A DNA stretch of 64,000 nucleotides from Prevotella sp. MA2016 (GCF_000619825.1 NZ_JHUW01000012.1:62001-126000), one strand, 5' to 3'. Shown: positions 8,595 to 17,969, counted from the first letter of the stretch. The notes: a model not told the origin generated them from the sequence alone. Numbers and translations are program-made.

Positions 8595-8625
8595 TCCAAA
8601 CACAGATTTTTAAGAAAATTCACCG

Positions 8626-8633
8626 CAAAAGTA
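8626..8633 (-). promoter_or_regulatory. Promoter minus-7 box TACTTTTG for the kinase-porter-receiver operon
   Basis: Minus-strand TACTTTTG, about 31 nt upstream of the kinase start, in the divergent region shared with the GH51 gene. Confidence 0.55.
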
Positions 8634-8717
8634 AGGTTTTTCCTCGAAAACTCCAAACTTTTATAACAATAAAATGTTTTTTTTCGTATAAACGTAAGTA
8701 ATATCGGAATTTTTATG

Positions 8718-8725
8718 TATTTTTG
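8718..8725 (+). promoter_or_regulatory. Promoter minus-7 box TATTTTTG for the GH51 gene
   Basis: TATTTTTG, 32 nt upstream of the ATG at 8758; divergent from the kinase operon promoter about 85 nt away. Confidence 0.6.
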
Positions 8726-8757
8726 TAGCCGTTGACAACTAATTACATAACAATAGA

Positions 8758-10767
8758 ATGAAACACTTATCAACAATCCTGCTACTGGCCGCCAGTATGA
8801 CTGCTGGTGCACAGACTCACGTTCTGGACGTGAACACCAAGAAATTGGGGGCGCCCGTACAGCCCACCATGTATGGTATCTTTTTTGAGGATATCAACTA
8901 TGCTGCCGATGGTGGTCTCTATGCCGAACTGGTTATGAACCGCTCTTTTGAGTATCCCAACCACTTTGCCGGATGGGACATCTCGGGCAATGTATGTATC
9001 AAGGACGATGGTCCTTTCGAGCGCAATCCGCATTATGTGCGCATGGCGCCCACAGGTCATGGCGACAAGCACTCTATGATTGAGAACCGCGGCTTCTTCG
9101 GCATGGGCGTGAAGGGCGGACAGGCCTACCGTTTCTCTGTATGGGCCCGCGTGCCCGATGGTGGTAAGGCCAAGTTATGGATCGACCTGGTGGACAATGC
9201 CACCATGGGCGAAGACCAGAAGCTGTGCAACGCCGGTGTAGAGGTGAGCGGCAGCGAGTGGAAGAAATATACTGCCACACTGAAGCCTGGCAAGACCTTC
9301 TCGAAGGCTCACCTGCGCGTATGGGCGGATAGTAAGGTGACAACGGATGTAGAGCACGTCAGCCTCTTCCCAGTGGATACTTGGAAGGGCCGCGAGAATG
9401 GCATGCGCCGCGATCTGGCTCAGGCTCTGTTTGATATGCACCCAGGCGTGTTCCGCTTCCCCGGCGGCTGTATCGTTGAGGGTACCGACCTGGCCACACG
9501 CTACCAGTGGAAGAACACCGTGGGACCGGTAGAAAACCGTCCGCTCAACGAGAACCGCTGGCACTACACCTTCACCAACCGCTACTTCCCTGATTATTAT
9601 CAGAGCTACGGACTGGGATTCTTTGAGTTCTTCCAGCTGTGTGAGGACTTTGGTTCTGAGGCACTGCCCGTCATCTCTTGCGGACTCTCTTGCCAGTTCC
9701 AGAACCCCGACCCCACCAAGCCTGGTGTACACGTAGCACTCGAAGACCTGGAGCCTTATATCCAGGATGCGCTCGACCTGATTGAGTTTGCCAACGGCCC
9801 TGCCGACAGCAAGTGGGGTAAGGTGCGCGCCGAGATGGGTCATCCCGAGCCATTCAACCTGAAGTATCTGGGTGTGGGCAACGAGCAGTGGGACTACGAC
9901 GAGCAGCACGGCGGATTCGGCCCTGTGTTCACATCTCGCCTCAAGAAGTTCAGCGATGCTATCCGCAAGAAATATCCAAATATCAAGCTCATCGGCACCA
10001 CTGGTCCTAACTCTGAGGGTTGGGATTTCGATCTGCTTCAGCCCCGCATGAAGGAGCTCAAGGTGGATCTCTACGACGAGCACTACTATCGCAACGAAGA
10101 GTGGTTCCTGAGCCACGGTTTGCGCTACGACAGCTACGACCGCAAGGGTCCGAAGGTGTTTGCCGGTGAGTATGCCTGCCACGGCAGCAACAAACACAAG
10201 TGGAACCACTATTACACCTCACTGCTGGAGGCTGCCCACATGACGGGTATCGAGCGTAATGCCGACATCGTTCACATGGCCACCTATGCACCACTCTTTG
10301 CCCATGTAGAGGGCTGGCAGTGGCGCCCCGATGCCATCTGGTACGACAACCTGCGCATGTTTAAGTCGGTGAGCTACTATGTGCAGCAGCTCTACGCCAT
10401 GAACAAGGGTACCAACGTGCTGAATCTCACTATGAACAAGAAGCCCGTAGCCGGTCAGCCTGGTCAGGACGGACTGTTTGCCTCAAGTGTATGGGATGCC
10501 GCTACCGGTCAGGTCATCGTGAAGGTTGTAAACACCAGCGATGCCGCTCAGCCTGTCAGCATCCAGTTGCAGGGCATTAAGAATGCCAGCACTGCCGAGA
10601 CTATCACCCTGTGCCACGACGGCATGGATGATGAGAACACTCTCGACCAGCCTGAGAAGATTATTCCTCGCCCTGGCACATGCGAGGTAGCAGCCGGCAA
10701 GAAGGCCGCCGTCATCACCGACGAGCTGCCTGCCAAGAGCTTCCGCATCTATAAAGTCAAAAAGTAA
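8758..10767 (+). CDS. Alpha-L-arabinofuranosidase, GH51 family
   Basis: A 669-residue exported glycosidase that removes arabinofuranosyl side chains from arabinoxylan or arabinan. A cleavable signal peptide ends near GAQT. Residues about 28-50 (VQPTMYGIFFEDINYAADGG) are the GH51 N-terminal signature; residues about 70-205 look like an inserted carbohydrate-binding beta-sandwich; then the TIM barrel with acid/base Glu376 in LGVGNEQWDY and nucleophile Glu471 in VFAGEYACH; and a C-terminal beta domain. No SusC/SusD pair is adjacent, so it is not in a classical polysaccharide utilization locus. A strong terminator follows. Confidence 0.92.
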   Translation: MKHLSTILLLAASMTAGAQTHVLDVNTKKLGAPVQPTMYGIFFEDINYAADGGLYAELVMNRSFEYPNHFAGWDISGNVCIKDDGPFERNPHYVRMAPTGHGDKHSMIENRGFFGMGVKGGQAYRFSVWARVPDGGKAKLWIDLVDNATMGEDQKLCNAGVEVSGSEWKKYTATLKPGKTFSKAHLRVWADSKVTTDVEHVSLFPVDTWKGRENGMRRDLAQALFDMHPGVFRFPGGCIVEGTDLATRYQWKNTVGPVENRPLNENRWHYTFTNRYFPDYYQSYGLGFFEFFQLCEDFGSEALPVISCGLSCQFQNPDPTKPGVHVALEDLEPYIQDALDLIEFANGPADSKWGKVRAEMGHPEPFNLKYLGVGNEQWDYDEQHGGFGPVFTSRLKKFSDAIRKKYPNIKLIGTTGPNSEGWDFDLLQPRMKELKVDLYDEHYYRNEEWFLSHGLRYDSYDRKGPKVFAGEYACHGSNKHKWNHYYTSLLEAAHMTGIERNADIVHMATYAPLFAHVEGWQWRPDAIWYDNLRMFKSVSYYVQQLYAMNKGTNVLNLTMNKKPVAGQPGQDGLFASSVWDAATGQVIVKVVNTSDAAQPVSIQLQGIKNASTAETITLCHDGMDDENTLDQPEKIIPRPGTCEVAAGKKAAVITDELPAKSFRIYKVKK

Positions 10768-10798
10768 ATAGCAATATTTTCTCATAACAACAGATAAG

Positions 10799-10833
10799 CT
10801 CTCGCCCCTAAAACAGGCGAGAGTTTTCTTTTA
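10799..10833 (+). terminator. Rho-independent terminator after the GH51 gene
   Basis: Perfect 8-bp stem CTCTCGCC / GGCGAGAG with a 9-nt A-rich loop followed by TTTTCTTTT. Confidence 0.9.
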
Positions 10834-10879
10834 TAATTAAAATTTTAAGCAAAAAGAGCATAATGTTAATTATTTTTTG

Positions 10880-10887
10880 TAATTTTG
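10880..10887 (+). promoter_or_regulatory. Promoter minus-7 box TAATTTTG for the second TPR kinase
   Basis: TAATTTTG, 19 nt upstream of the ATG at 10907. Confidence 0.65.
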
Positions 10888-10906
10888 CGCCATAAAATAC
10901 TATTCA

Positions 10907-12952
10907 ATGATGTCAAAACTTTGTAAATTACTCATACTCATTACTTTAGGAACAACAACCATCAGCTGTCGGCAACAGCCGAAAAGCATATCTTACACCG
11001 AAGCTGGAGGTTACGGTCATGCCGACTCTGTCCTCTCGGACATCAGCGATCAGCACGACTGGCCTAAGCTCATAGCCACCTGCGACAGCTTTGAACAGGC
11101 AGGCGACATATCAAAGGCAAAATCGATATTCTATAAGACGGTGGTGCTTAATCTGCAAGGCAAATACCGCTCATCGCTGAGCCTCTACAACAAGCTGGCC
11201 GACATCAACACCAAGGAACTAAAAACCGAAACTGACCTGGAATCGTATATCTACGCTTATAAAGACTACGTACGCATGTTGTGCGACATGCGCCGTTACG
11301 ACCGTGCGCTGCGACAAGCACGCATAGCCGATAACAAACTGAGGGCCATCGGCTATTATGACTTTGGCAACCATCAGGACATCGCACAGATAATGGGCGA
11401 ATGCCTGCTCTACCTAGGACAGAATGCCGAAGCAGAGCAGAACTTCGACAGATCGCTGGCTGCCATCAAGAAGCGACTGAAAACCAATCACGCCCCGATT
11501 GACCTGCGCGAATGTCAGAAGACAATGAACGCCATTGCCACCGTACTGATGCGATGCGGACAGTTTGGCGAAGTTACATCATGGCTGTTACGACAGGACA
11601 CGCTATACCATCAGGCACTGAATCAACCTGAACGCGACACGCTGTATATCGATGAGATGAAGGCCGAGATATGCTATGTGCGCGCCATGCAGGCCCATGC
11701 TCAAGGCCATTATGAAGAAGCCGAGAAATTCTTCAGCGACTATCTGAGCACACGCACATCGCAGCAACCGGCCAGTCTGATCAACAGCTGCCGCTATCTG
11801 ATGGCTACCCACCGCTATGAAGAGGCTGCACGCTACATGACACAGCTTGACCACTTTATGGGCGAATGCGGCTACGAACAGGCCGACTTGGAGAATATCG
11901 GCAGATTTATGATTCCGAAATTCACAGTGAACCTACTGGCAGGTCATCGCGACTCGGCACTGCACGTGGCTGAAACGATAGCTCACGTGTATGACGAGGC
12001 GCTGCTACGCCAGAAGATTATCGATGCCGACTTATTGGCCACCGTTTACGACACGGAGGGCAAAGAGCGCCAGATAGCCGAGCAGCGCGCCAGGCTGTCG
12101 CACCAGGCCATGCTATGGTCTATCGGTGTGGGCTTAACGCTCATCGTGCTGCTGCAATTCTACCTGATGCAGCGCCGCAGAGCCTACCGCAAACTCAACG
12201 AGACCAACAAGCAACTGGTGGAGGCCAACGAGCGTGCCAAGGAGTCAGAACGCATCAAGACCAAGTTTATCCAGCAGATATCTCACGAGGTGCGCACACC
12301 GCTCAACGTGCTGTCGGGTTTCTCGCAGGTGCTGGCAGCCCCCGACATCGAGATAAGCAGCGAAGAGCTGCAATCCTTCAGCAAGAAGATTGTGGAAAAC
12401 AGCGAGCGCATCACCCGTCTGGTAGATAAGATGATCGACCTGAGCTTGGTGAACACCCGCGCCTGTGCAGAGTGTATCGACAAGGTGACGCCATCCGACA
12501 TTGCTTATCAGGCCACACAGCAGTCGGGCATCACGCAGGCCACCCATCTGGACTTCAATATCCGTCTGGGCGCACGCACCAATCAGGTCATCATGACCAC
12601 CCACCTCAAGTCGGCTGTCAAGGCGCTGGCACTGTTGCTCGACAATGCACAGAAGTTTACGCATCCATTAGCCTTCAAGGGCACTGCTCCCCATGGCAAG
12701 GCCTCAGTAACGCTCAATGTCGTCATCGAGAACGAGAAAGCCATGTTTACGGTTGAAGACACCGGCATAGGCATCCCCAAGGCACAGGCCGAGAACATCT
12801 TCAAGGAGTTTGTACAGCTCGACGAATATACCGACGGCACCGGCATCGGCCTCTCGATAGCCCGCTCGCTCGTAACCCATATGGGGGGCGACATCACACT
12901 CGACACCAGCTATACTGGTGGCGCCCGATTCGTGATGCAGTTGCCAGTGTAA
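10907..12952 (+). CDS. TPR sensor histidine kinase with N-terminal lipobox
   Basis: 681 residues with the same plan as the kinase at 6762-8594: an exported TPR-like sensor region (about residues 40-390), one membrane helix (IGVGLTLIVLLQFYLM, about 404-419), a coiled coil, the H-box QQISHEVRTPLNVLSG (His460), and HATPase boxes LLLDNAQKF, DTGIGIPK and GTGIGLSIA. The first 21 residues end in the lipobox TISC, which is odd for a protein that also has an internal membrane helix; if used, the sensor would be tethered at both ends. No response regulator is adjacent. Recently duplicated from, or at least paralogous to, the other kinase. Confidence 0.88.
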   Translation: MMSKLCKLLILITLGTTTISCRQQPKSISYTEAGGYGHADSVLSDISDQHDWPKLIATCDSFEQAGDISKAKSIFYKTVVLNLQGKYRSSLSLYNKLADINTKELKTETDLESYIYAYKDYVRMLCDMRRYDRALRQARIADNKLRAIGYYDFGNHQDIAQIMGECLLYLGQNAEAEQNFDRSLAAIKKRLKTNHAPIDLRECQKTMNAIATVLMRCGQFGEVTSWLLRQDTLYHQALNQPERDTLYIDEMKAEICYVRAMQAHAQGHYEEAEKFFSDYLSTRTSQQPASLINSCRYLMATHRYEEAARYMTQLDHFMGECGYEQADLENIGRFMIPKFTVNLLAGHRDSALHVAETIAHVYDEALLRQKIIDADLLATVYDTEGKERQIAEQRARLSHQAMLWSIGVGLTLIVLLQFYLMQRRRAYRKLNETNKQLVEANERAKESERIKTKFIQQISHEVRTPLNVLSGFSQVLAAPDIEISSEELQSFSKKIVENSERITRLVDKMIDLSLVNTRACAECIDKVTPSDIAYQATQQSGITQATHLDFNIRLGARTNQVIMTTHLKSAVKALALLLDNAQKFTHPLAFKGTAPHGKASVTLNVVIENEKAMFTVEDTGIGIPKAQAENIFKEFVQLDEYTDGTGIGLSIARSLVTHMGGDITLDTSYTGGARFVMQLPV

Positions 12953-12976
12953 AAAATGAAAATTGGCACTTGAAAA

Positions 12977-13008
12977 TTTGCTCAGTTCATTTTTTTACCG
13001 TACCTTTG
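12977..13008 (+). promoter_or_regulatory. Promoter of tRNA-Arg (TTTG - 20 nt - TACCTTTG)
   Basis: TTTG at 12977-12980 and TACCTTTG at 13001-13008 give the Bacteroidetes minus-33/minus-7 pair with 20-nt spacing, 20 nt before the tRNA. Confidence 0.75.
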
Positions 13009-13028
13009 CAGCGCTTTCGGCATAACAA

Positions 13029-13100
13029 GCACCCGTAGTTTAAAGGATAGAATAACGGATTCCGGTTCCGTTGGTCACGGTTCGATTCCGTGCGGGTGTA
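13029..13100 (+). tRNA. tRNA-Arg (anticodon CCG)
   Basis: Folds as a cloverleaf: acceptor GCACCCG/CGGGTGT (one G-T pair), D arm GTTT/GAAT, anticodon stem ACGGA/TCCGT with loop TTCCGGT (anticodon CCG at 13062-13064), T arm CACGG/CCGTG with loop TTCGATT, discriminator A at 13100. The 3' CCA is not fully encoded (ACCT follows). Reads the CGG codon. Confidence 0.95.
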
Positions 13101-13123
13101 CCTATTGTAATATGTTATGTAAT

Positions 13124-14170
13124 ATGATGAAGAAGATTATTTTTGCGCTGCTGGCAACCATGATGATCAGCCAGCCCGCCGATGCACAGTTTTTCAAGAA
13201 GATTTTTAAGAAAAAGGCAAAAACTGAGAAAAAAACCAAAAAGAGTGCCGATGGTATCAATGATGATGCCCAAATGGCCATGGTAGATATCACCACACTG
13301 GCCGACAACACCAATAATCGCAATGCTTTTATGGGTATCCCCCTGGGTATCAAGGCCGATTTGTTTGAGAAACACCTCACTGCGAAAGGTTTTACTGAGC
13401 GCCAGCTGGAAGGTAAGCACACTGCCAAATCTTATATTTACGATGGTGACGTTTATGGTGCCAAATGCACCATCACACTGGCTATATCTGATGAGACCGA
13501 CCGCGTTTATGCAGTAGATGTGACCGAAGACGCCATCTATCCCTCATTAAAAGAGGTGAAGGCGCGATTTGCCAGCGTCAAGGCCGAACTGCAGAAGGTG
13601 TATGGACGTGGTTTTGTGGATAATCAGGGCGAGGCCTACACCATCCAGACCCAGCTGGGCACCGTCAACCTGCATTACGAGCGCGGATCGCTCACCAGCA
13701 GCTACACCTGCGGATTTGCACTCGACGATGCCAAGGCCTACAAGATGGCTTATGCCGAGATGGACGACCAGGAGTATGAGGCGGCACCACGCACCATCGA
13801 AGCCGGGCTGGCTGCCGCCTGCCGTCATACCGACCTGGTGGGCTTAGGCGTGCTGCTGTATCAGAACCGCACACTGAAAGGCGCCCAGACGGTGCTGGCC
13901 AGCTACGACTACACGCTTGCCAAGCCTACAGCCAAAGTGCTGACGGCATCGTTTAAGATGGGCCAATATCAAGCCAACGCCTCGCTCAACCGCCGCCGAC
14001 AGGCCATCACCACCATCACGCTCACTGCTACGGATGATGTAGAGGCCCTCTGCAAGGACCTGAAAACCTACGGCTTCATGAGCAGCGACCAGAAGACGTG
14101 GCGCCAGGGCAAGATGACTGCCATCGTCAGCACCAATGCCCAGGGCAAGGTAGTGCTCACACTCAAATAG
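13124..14170 (+). CDS. Exported protein of unknown function
   Basis: About 348 residues; ATGs at 13112, 13124 and 13127 are all possible, and the middle or last gives a clean signal peptide (KKIIFALLATMMI, cleavage after ADAQ). A strongly basic stretch follows (FFKKIFKKKAKTEKKTKK), then an acidic turn. The central part (about residues 65-190) and the C-terminal part (about 265-348) both have an alternating beta/alpha pattern with AKGFTERQLEGKH-type segments, suggesting two related small domains. It lies 23 nt after tRNA-Arg and 38 nt before the aminopeptidase. I do not recognise the family. Confidence 0.75.
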   Translation: MMKKIIFALLATMMISQPADAQFFKKIFKKKAKTEKKTKKSADGINDDAQMAMVDITTLADNTNNRNAFMGIPLGIKADLFEKHLTAKGFTERQLEGKHTAKSYIYDGDVYGAKCTITLAISDETDRVYAVDVTEDAIYPSLKEVKARFASVKAELQKVYGRGFVDNQGEAYTIQTQLGTVNLHYERGSLTSSYTCGFALDDAKAYKMAYAEMDDQEYEAAPRTIEAGLAAACRHTDLVGLGVLLYQNRTLKGAQTVLASYDYTLAKPTAKVLTASFKMGQYQANASLNRRRQAITTITLTATDDVEALCKDLKTYGFMSSDQKTWRQGKMTAIVSTNAQGKVVLTLK

Positions 14171-14208
14171 ATTACTGATTTATCAAACAATAACTCACAG
14201 ACTTTTAT

Positions 14209-15498
14209 ATGATGCGCGTAAAAAGATTATTAGATTTCCTGGATGCTTCGCCAGTAAACTTTCTGGCAGCTAGAAATATCGCCAGCCAACTGGAACAGGC
14301 TGGCTATCGCAAACTGGACCCTCGTGAGCCCATCGGCCCGGTGAAGGCTGGCGACAAACTGTATGTCACTAAGAACGACTCGTCGGTATATGCCTTCCAC
14401 ATCGGTAGCCAACCGATGGCCGAGGCCGGATTCCGCATGATTTGCGCCCACTGCGACTCGCCTACGTTCCGCATCAAGCCCAATGCCGAGATGCTGTGCG
14501 AGGGTGGTATCGTAAAGCTGAACACCGAGGTGTATGGCGGACCAATCATGTCCACCTGGTTCGACCGTCCGCTCACCATCGCAGGTCGCGTCATTGTGCG
14601 CGGCGAGAATGCATTATCCCCCACTACACTGCTGCTGCACGTCAAGCGCCCACTGCTGCAAATCAGCAATCTGGCCATCCATTTCAACCGTCAGGTAAAC
14701 GATGGCGTGAAGCTAAGCAAGCAAAAGGATATGCTGCCGATACTGGGCATCATCAGCGACCAGCTGGAGAGAGGCAACCTGCTGATGAATATCATCTGCG
14801 GCGAGCTGAACATCAAGCCAGCTGATGTGCTCGACTTCGACCTCTATCTGGCTGATGCCACGCCTGCCTGCACGTTTGGCATACACGATGAGTTTCTGTC
14901 GTCGGGCCGCTTAGACGATCTGTCGATGTGTTTTGCAGGACTTGAGGCGATGATTGATACCGACACCACCGAGGCAACCAAGGTGCTGGCTATCTTCGAC
15001 AACGAGGAGACGGGCTCGCAAACCAAACAGGGTGCTGGCAGTCCGTTCCTGGCCATGATGCTGCAGCGCATCGCATCGGCTCAGAGCGGCAGTGCCGAAG
15101 CCTGGTATCAGGCCATCGAGCGTGCCTTTATGATTTCGGCCGATAATGCCCACGCCTGGCACCCCAACTACAGCGAGAAGTACGACCCCACCAACCATCC
15201 CGTACTAGGTGGCGGACCAGTTATCAAGTTTAATGCCGCCCAGAAATACGCCAGCGATGCCGTTTCGGCAGCCGTGTTTGCCGAGATCTGTCGCGAGGCA
15301 GGCGTGCCCTGTCAGCGTTTTGTCAACCACTCCGACGTGGCTGGTGGCAGCACACTGGGTAACATCCTGGCATCATCCATCCCCCTGCGAGGCGTGGATA
15401 TGGGCAATGCCATCCTGGCCATGCACAGCTGTCGCGAAACAGGCAGCGTAGCCGACCACCTCTATACGGTCAAGGCCTTTACGCAGTTCTTCAAATGA
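14209..15498 (+). CDS. M18 family aminopeptidase
   Basis: A 429-residue cytosolic metallo-aminopeptidase of the M18 family (aspartyl aminopeptidase type), removing N-terminal acidic residues. Visible signatures: first metal histidine in ICAHCDSPTFRIKP, LNTEVYGGPIMSTWFDRPL, the bridging aspartate region SSGRLDDLSMCF, the catalytic glutamate pair in FDNEETGSQTKQG, SADNAHAWHPNY, and the C-terminal metal histidine in DMGNAILAMHSCRE. Length and motif order are normal for M18. Lies downstream of the exported protein with a 38-nt gap. Confidence 0.93.
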   Translation: MMRVKRLLDFLDASPVNFLAARNIASQLEQAGYRKLDPREPIGPVKAGDKLYVTKNDSSVYAFHIGSQPMAEAGFRMICAHCDSPTFRIKPNAEMLCEGGIVKLNTEVYGGPIMSTWFDRPLTIAGRVIVRGENALSPTTLLLHVKRPLLQISNLAIHFNRQVNDGVKLSKQKDMLPILGIISDQLERGNLLMNIICGELNIKPADVLDFDLYLADATPACTFGIHDEFLSSGRLDDLSMCFAGLEAMIDTDTTEATKVLAIFDNEETGSQTKQGAGSPFLAMMLQRIASAQSGSAEAWYQAIERAFMISADNAHAWHPNYSEKYDPTNHPVLGGGPVIKFNAAQKYASDAVSAAVFAEICREAGVPCQRFVNHSDVAGGSTLGNILASSIPLRGVDMGNAILAMHSCRETGSVADHLYTVKAFTQFFK

Positions 15499-15540
15499 TA
15501 CTTTTGAATCACATAAGTCAGGGTGACAGATGTATTTTTT

Positions 15541-15677
15541 AACTGTCACACTGTATCACTGTAAACAAAAAGAGGGATGGCGTCACATTTCGTTAAGCCA
15601 TCTTACGCCACCATCATTGGCATGAAAGCGTAAAACCGATCACATAACTCTGCACACAGTGATACAGTGTGACAGTT
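15541..15677. repeat. Element bounded by 22-bp perfect inverted repeats
   Basis: The 22 nt at 15541-15562 (starting AACTGTCACACTGTATCA) recur exactly inverted at 15656-15677, enclosing 93 nt. A truncated direct copy (first 16 nt) lies at 15783-15798. Confidence 0.7.
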
Positions 15678-15855
15678 AGAAATACAAGCCTTCACTCAAC
15701 CAAAAAAGTATCTATATATTTATATATATTTATATATATAAATATATAGAGATAATTTCGAGGGATGGAAGAGGAAAATTCTAACTGTCACACTGTATTT
15801 TTTGTGCGAACATTCGTGAACCGCAATCAAATTATCGTACCTTTACAGCGTCAAA

Positions 15856-15960
15856 ATGAGAATAGAGAAAACACCCGCGCGCGAGGCAAAAATATTTCCC
15901 ACGTGCACCAGGAAAAACTGCCACACGTGGGAAAAAGTTTTCTCAATTGACAATGAATAA
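15856..15960 (+). CDS. Possible 34-residue small protein
   Basis: ATG at 15856, beginning MRIEKTPAREAKIFP and rich in Lys, Thr, Cys and aromatic residues. A TACCTTTA sequence (one base off the minus-7 consensus) ends 10 nt before the ATG. The nucleotide inverted repeat TTTCCCACGTG / CACGTGGGAAA lies inside the frame, so this may be a repeat-derived or regulatory RNA rather than a translated gene. Similar KIFPTW-type short ORFs occur in Prevotella genomes as far as I recall, but I cannot confirm it here. Confidence 0.3.
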   Translation: MRIEKTPAREAKIFPTCTRKNCHTWEKVFSIDNE

Positions 15961-16034
15961 TTGACAATTGGCAATGAGCCAAAGCGTTCTTTGAATTATT
16001 ATTACATACACAAATGAAGGCTAGAGCCGATCCG

Positions 16035-17969
16035 CTAGACGCGGAGGGCGCGCATGGCGTTGAGCACGGCCAAAACCGTCACACCCACATCGGCAAATAC
16101 AGCCATCCACATCGTAGCCACGCCAAAAGCTGCCAGTATCAAAACGGCCAATTTGATGCCTATGGCCAGCCCCACATTCTGGCGTGCGATAGCGATGGTG
16201 CGACGAGCCAGACGGATGGCGGTGGTTATCTTCGAGGGTTTATCATCCATCAGCACCACGTCGGCAGCCTCGATGGCAGCATCGCTACCCAGTCCGCCCA
16301 TGGCAATGCCGATATCTGCACGCGCCAACACGGGGGCATCGTTGATACCATCGCCAACGAAGGCTATGGGTGCGGCAGATGATGAGTGATGGGTGGTGGC
16401 TAGCAACTGCTCGATATGCGCAACCTTGTCGGCAGGCATCAGTTCGGCATGGTATTCGCTCAGTCCTAGCGTCTTAGCTACTTGCTCGGCCACTTCGCGG
16501 CGGTCGCCCGTCAGCATCACCGTGCGACTGACACCCAGACGATGCAGCTCAGCGATAGCCTCGGCACTGTCGGCCTTGATCTGGTCATTAATCACAATAT
16601 GTCCGGCATAGTTGCCATCGATAGCCACGTGGATGATGGTGCCCGTATGGTGGCAGTCGTGCCACTTGGCCCCCACGGCATCCATCAGTTTGGTGTTTCC
16701 CACAGCCACCACACGATCTTCCACACGGGCGATGATACCCTGCCCTGCCACCTCGCGCACATCGCTCAGCTTGCAACCATCGGTAGCCTCATCAGGAAAA
16801 GCATCGCGCAGGGCAGCTCCGATGGGATGTGTAGAGAAGTGCTCCACATGGGCTGCCAGATGCAACAGCTGGTGCTCGTCGATGGCTTCGGGATGCACAG
16901 CGGTAACGGCAAACTGACCGTGGGTGAGCGTGCCAGTCTTGTCGAATACCACCGTGCCCACCTTAGATAGCACATCAATATAGTTGGCGCCCTTGATGAG
17001 TATGCCGCGGCGCGAGGCACCGCCGATACCACCAAAGAACGTGAGGGGCACGCTGATAACCAATGCACAGGGGCACGACACCACCAGGAACATCAGGGCA
17101 CGATAGAGCCAGGTGCTGAAAGCGCCACCCAGCAGCGTGGGCACCACAGCCAGCGCGACGGCAGCAAAAACCACGATGGGCGTATAGATACGGGCAAAAC
17201 GGGTGATAAAGGTTTCGCTCTGCGACTTATGCTCGCCGGCATGCTCAACCAGTTTGATAATCTTGGACACCGTGCTCTCGCCAAAGGGTTTAGTGACGCG
17301 CACCTGCAGCACACCACTCAGGTTGACGCAGCCTGATATCACCTCGTCGGCCTCGACTACATCGCGAGGCAGCGACTCGCCTGTAAGCGCCACGGTGTTG
17401 AGGGCACTCGTACCACTGACAACAACGCCATCCAGCGGCACTTTCTCACCCGGACGAATCACGATGACGTCTCCTACCCTCACCTCTTCGGGAGCCACAC
17501 GACGGTCGCCATCGGCCAGCGTGGCGTAGTCGGGCTTAATCTCCATCAGATGCGCAATGCTGTCGCGGCTCTTACCCTCGGCATAGCCCTCAAACAGCTC
17601 GCCCACCTGGAAGAACAGCATCACAAACACCGCCTCGGGGAACTGCGTCTCAGCCCCAGGCAGAAAACCGATGCAGAGGGCACCGATGGTGGCTATCGAC
17701 ATCAGGAAATGCTCATTGAAGGCATCCCCCTCCGTGAGCCCCTCCCACGCCTCGTGCAGCGTGTCGTGACCTATCACCAGATAGGGAATCAGATAAACCA
17801 GCAGCAACTGCCATGTGGACAATGCCAACTGGCGCTCAATAATAACCGCAGCTATCAGCAACACGGCTGTTATGATGATGAGACGGAGCTGCGAACGCAT
17901 ATCGTGCTCATGATGATGCTCATGCTCATGATGCTCATGATGATTACAATGTTTGCAAGTTTGTGCCAT
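16035..17969 (-). CDS. Heavy-metal P-type ATPase (zinc/cadmium/cobalt type)
   Basis: A 644-residue P1B-type efflux ATPase. Instead of a CxxC heavy-metal domain, the N-terminus is a histidine-rich tail (CKHCNHHEHHEHEHHHEH), suggesting Zn, Co or Ni handling. Visible: actuator motif TGESLPRDV, the transmembrane CPC motif in VVSCPCALVISVP, phosphorylated Asp343 in FDKTGTLTHG, the HP motif STHPIG, the nucleotide-binding GQGI segment, MLTGDRREVAEQ and the hinge GDGINDAPVLA. It has its own promoter facing away from pepT. Its 3' end is convergent toward the repeat-rich region. Confidence 0.92.
   Translation of the reverse strand: MAQTCKHCNHHEHHEHEHHHEHDMRSQLRLIIITAVLLIAAVIIERQLALSTWQLLLVYLIPYLVIGHDTLHEAWEGLTEGDAFNEHFLMSIATIGALCIGFLPGAETQFPEAVFVMLFFQVGELFEGYAEGKSRDSIAHLMEIKPDYATLADGDRRVAPEEVRVGDVIVIRPGEKVPLDGVVVSGTSALNTVALTGESLPRDVVEADEVISGCVNLSGVLQVRVTKPFGESTVSKIIKLVEHAGEHKSQSETFITRFARIYTPIVVFAAVALAVVPTLLGGAFSTWLYRALMFLVVSCPCALVISVPLTFFGGIGGASRRGILIKGANYIDVLSKVGTVVFDKTGTLTHGQFAVTAVHPEAIDEHQLLHLAAHVEHFSTHPIGAALRDAFPDEATDGCKLSDVREVAGQGIIARVEDRVVAVGNTKLMDAVGAKWHDCHHTGTIIHVAIDGNYAGHIVINDQIKADSAEAIAELHRLGVSRTVMLTGDRREVAEQVAKTLGLSEYHAELMPADKVAHIEQLLATTHHSSSAAPIAFVGDGINDAPVLARADIGIAMGGLGSDAAIEAADVVLMDDKPSKITTAIRLARRTIAIARQNVGLAIGIKLAVLILAAFGVATMWMAVFADVGVTVLAVLNAMRALRV

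Larger units (their letters stand above)
15499..16034. other. Repeat-rich intergenic region
   Basis: 536 nt between convergent genes. It holds three copies of AACTGTCACACTGTAT (two in a perfect 22-bp inverted pair), a palindromic AT tract at about 15713-15750, a small ORF (15856-15960) whose sequence contains an 11-bp inverted repeat (TTTCCCACGTG / CACGTGGGAAA), and short ATTGACAAT repeats at 15945-15975. No clear conventional gene. Confidence 0.6.

Noticed and set aside
7410..8666. Plus-strand open frame (418 codons) opposite the TPR kinase
   Set aside because: Composition (His/Gln/Leu-rich) is that of an antisense shadow; the kinase motifs on the minus strand are clear.
9175..10209. Minus-strand open frame (344 codons) opposite the GH51 gene
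   Set aside because: Shadow of the high-GC GH51 coding sequence, with no recognisable domain and no promoter.
15713..15750. AT-rich palindromic tract as a possible replication origin
   Set aside because: No DnaA-box cluster and no iterons adjacent; simple TATATTTA repeats explain it.
15783..15798. Copies of AACTGTCACACTGT read as CRISPR repeats
   Set aside because: Only three copies, in both orientations, irregular spacing and no cas genes anywhere in the window.
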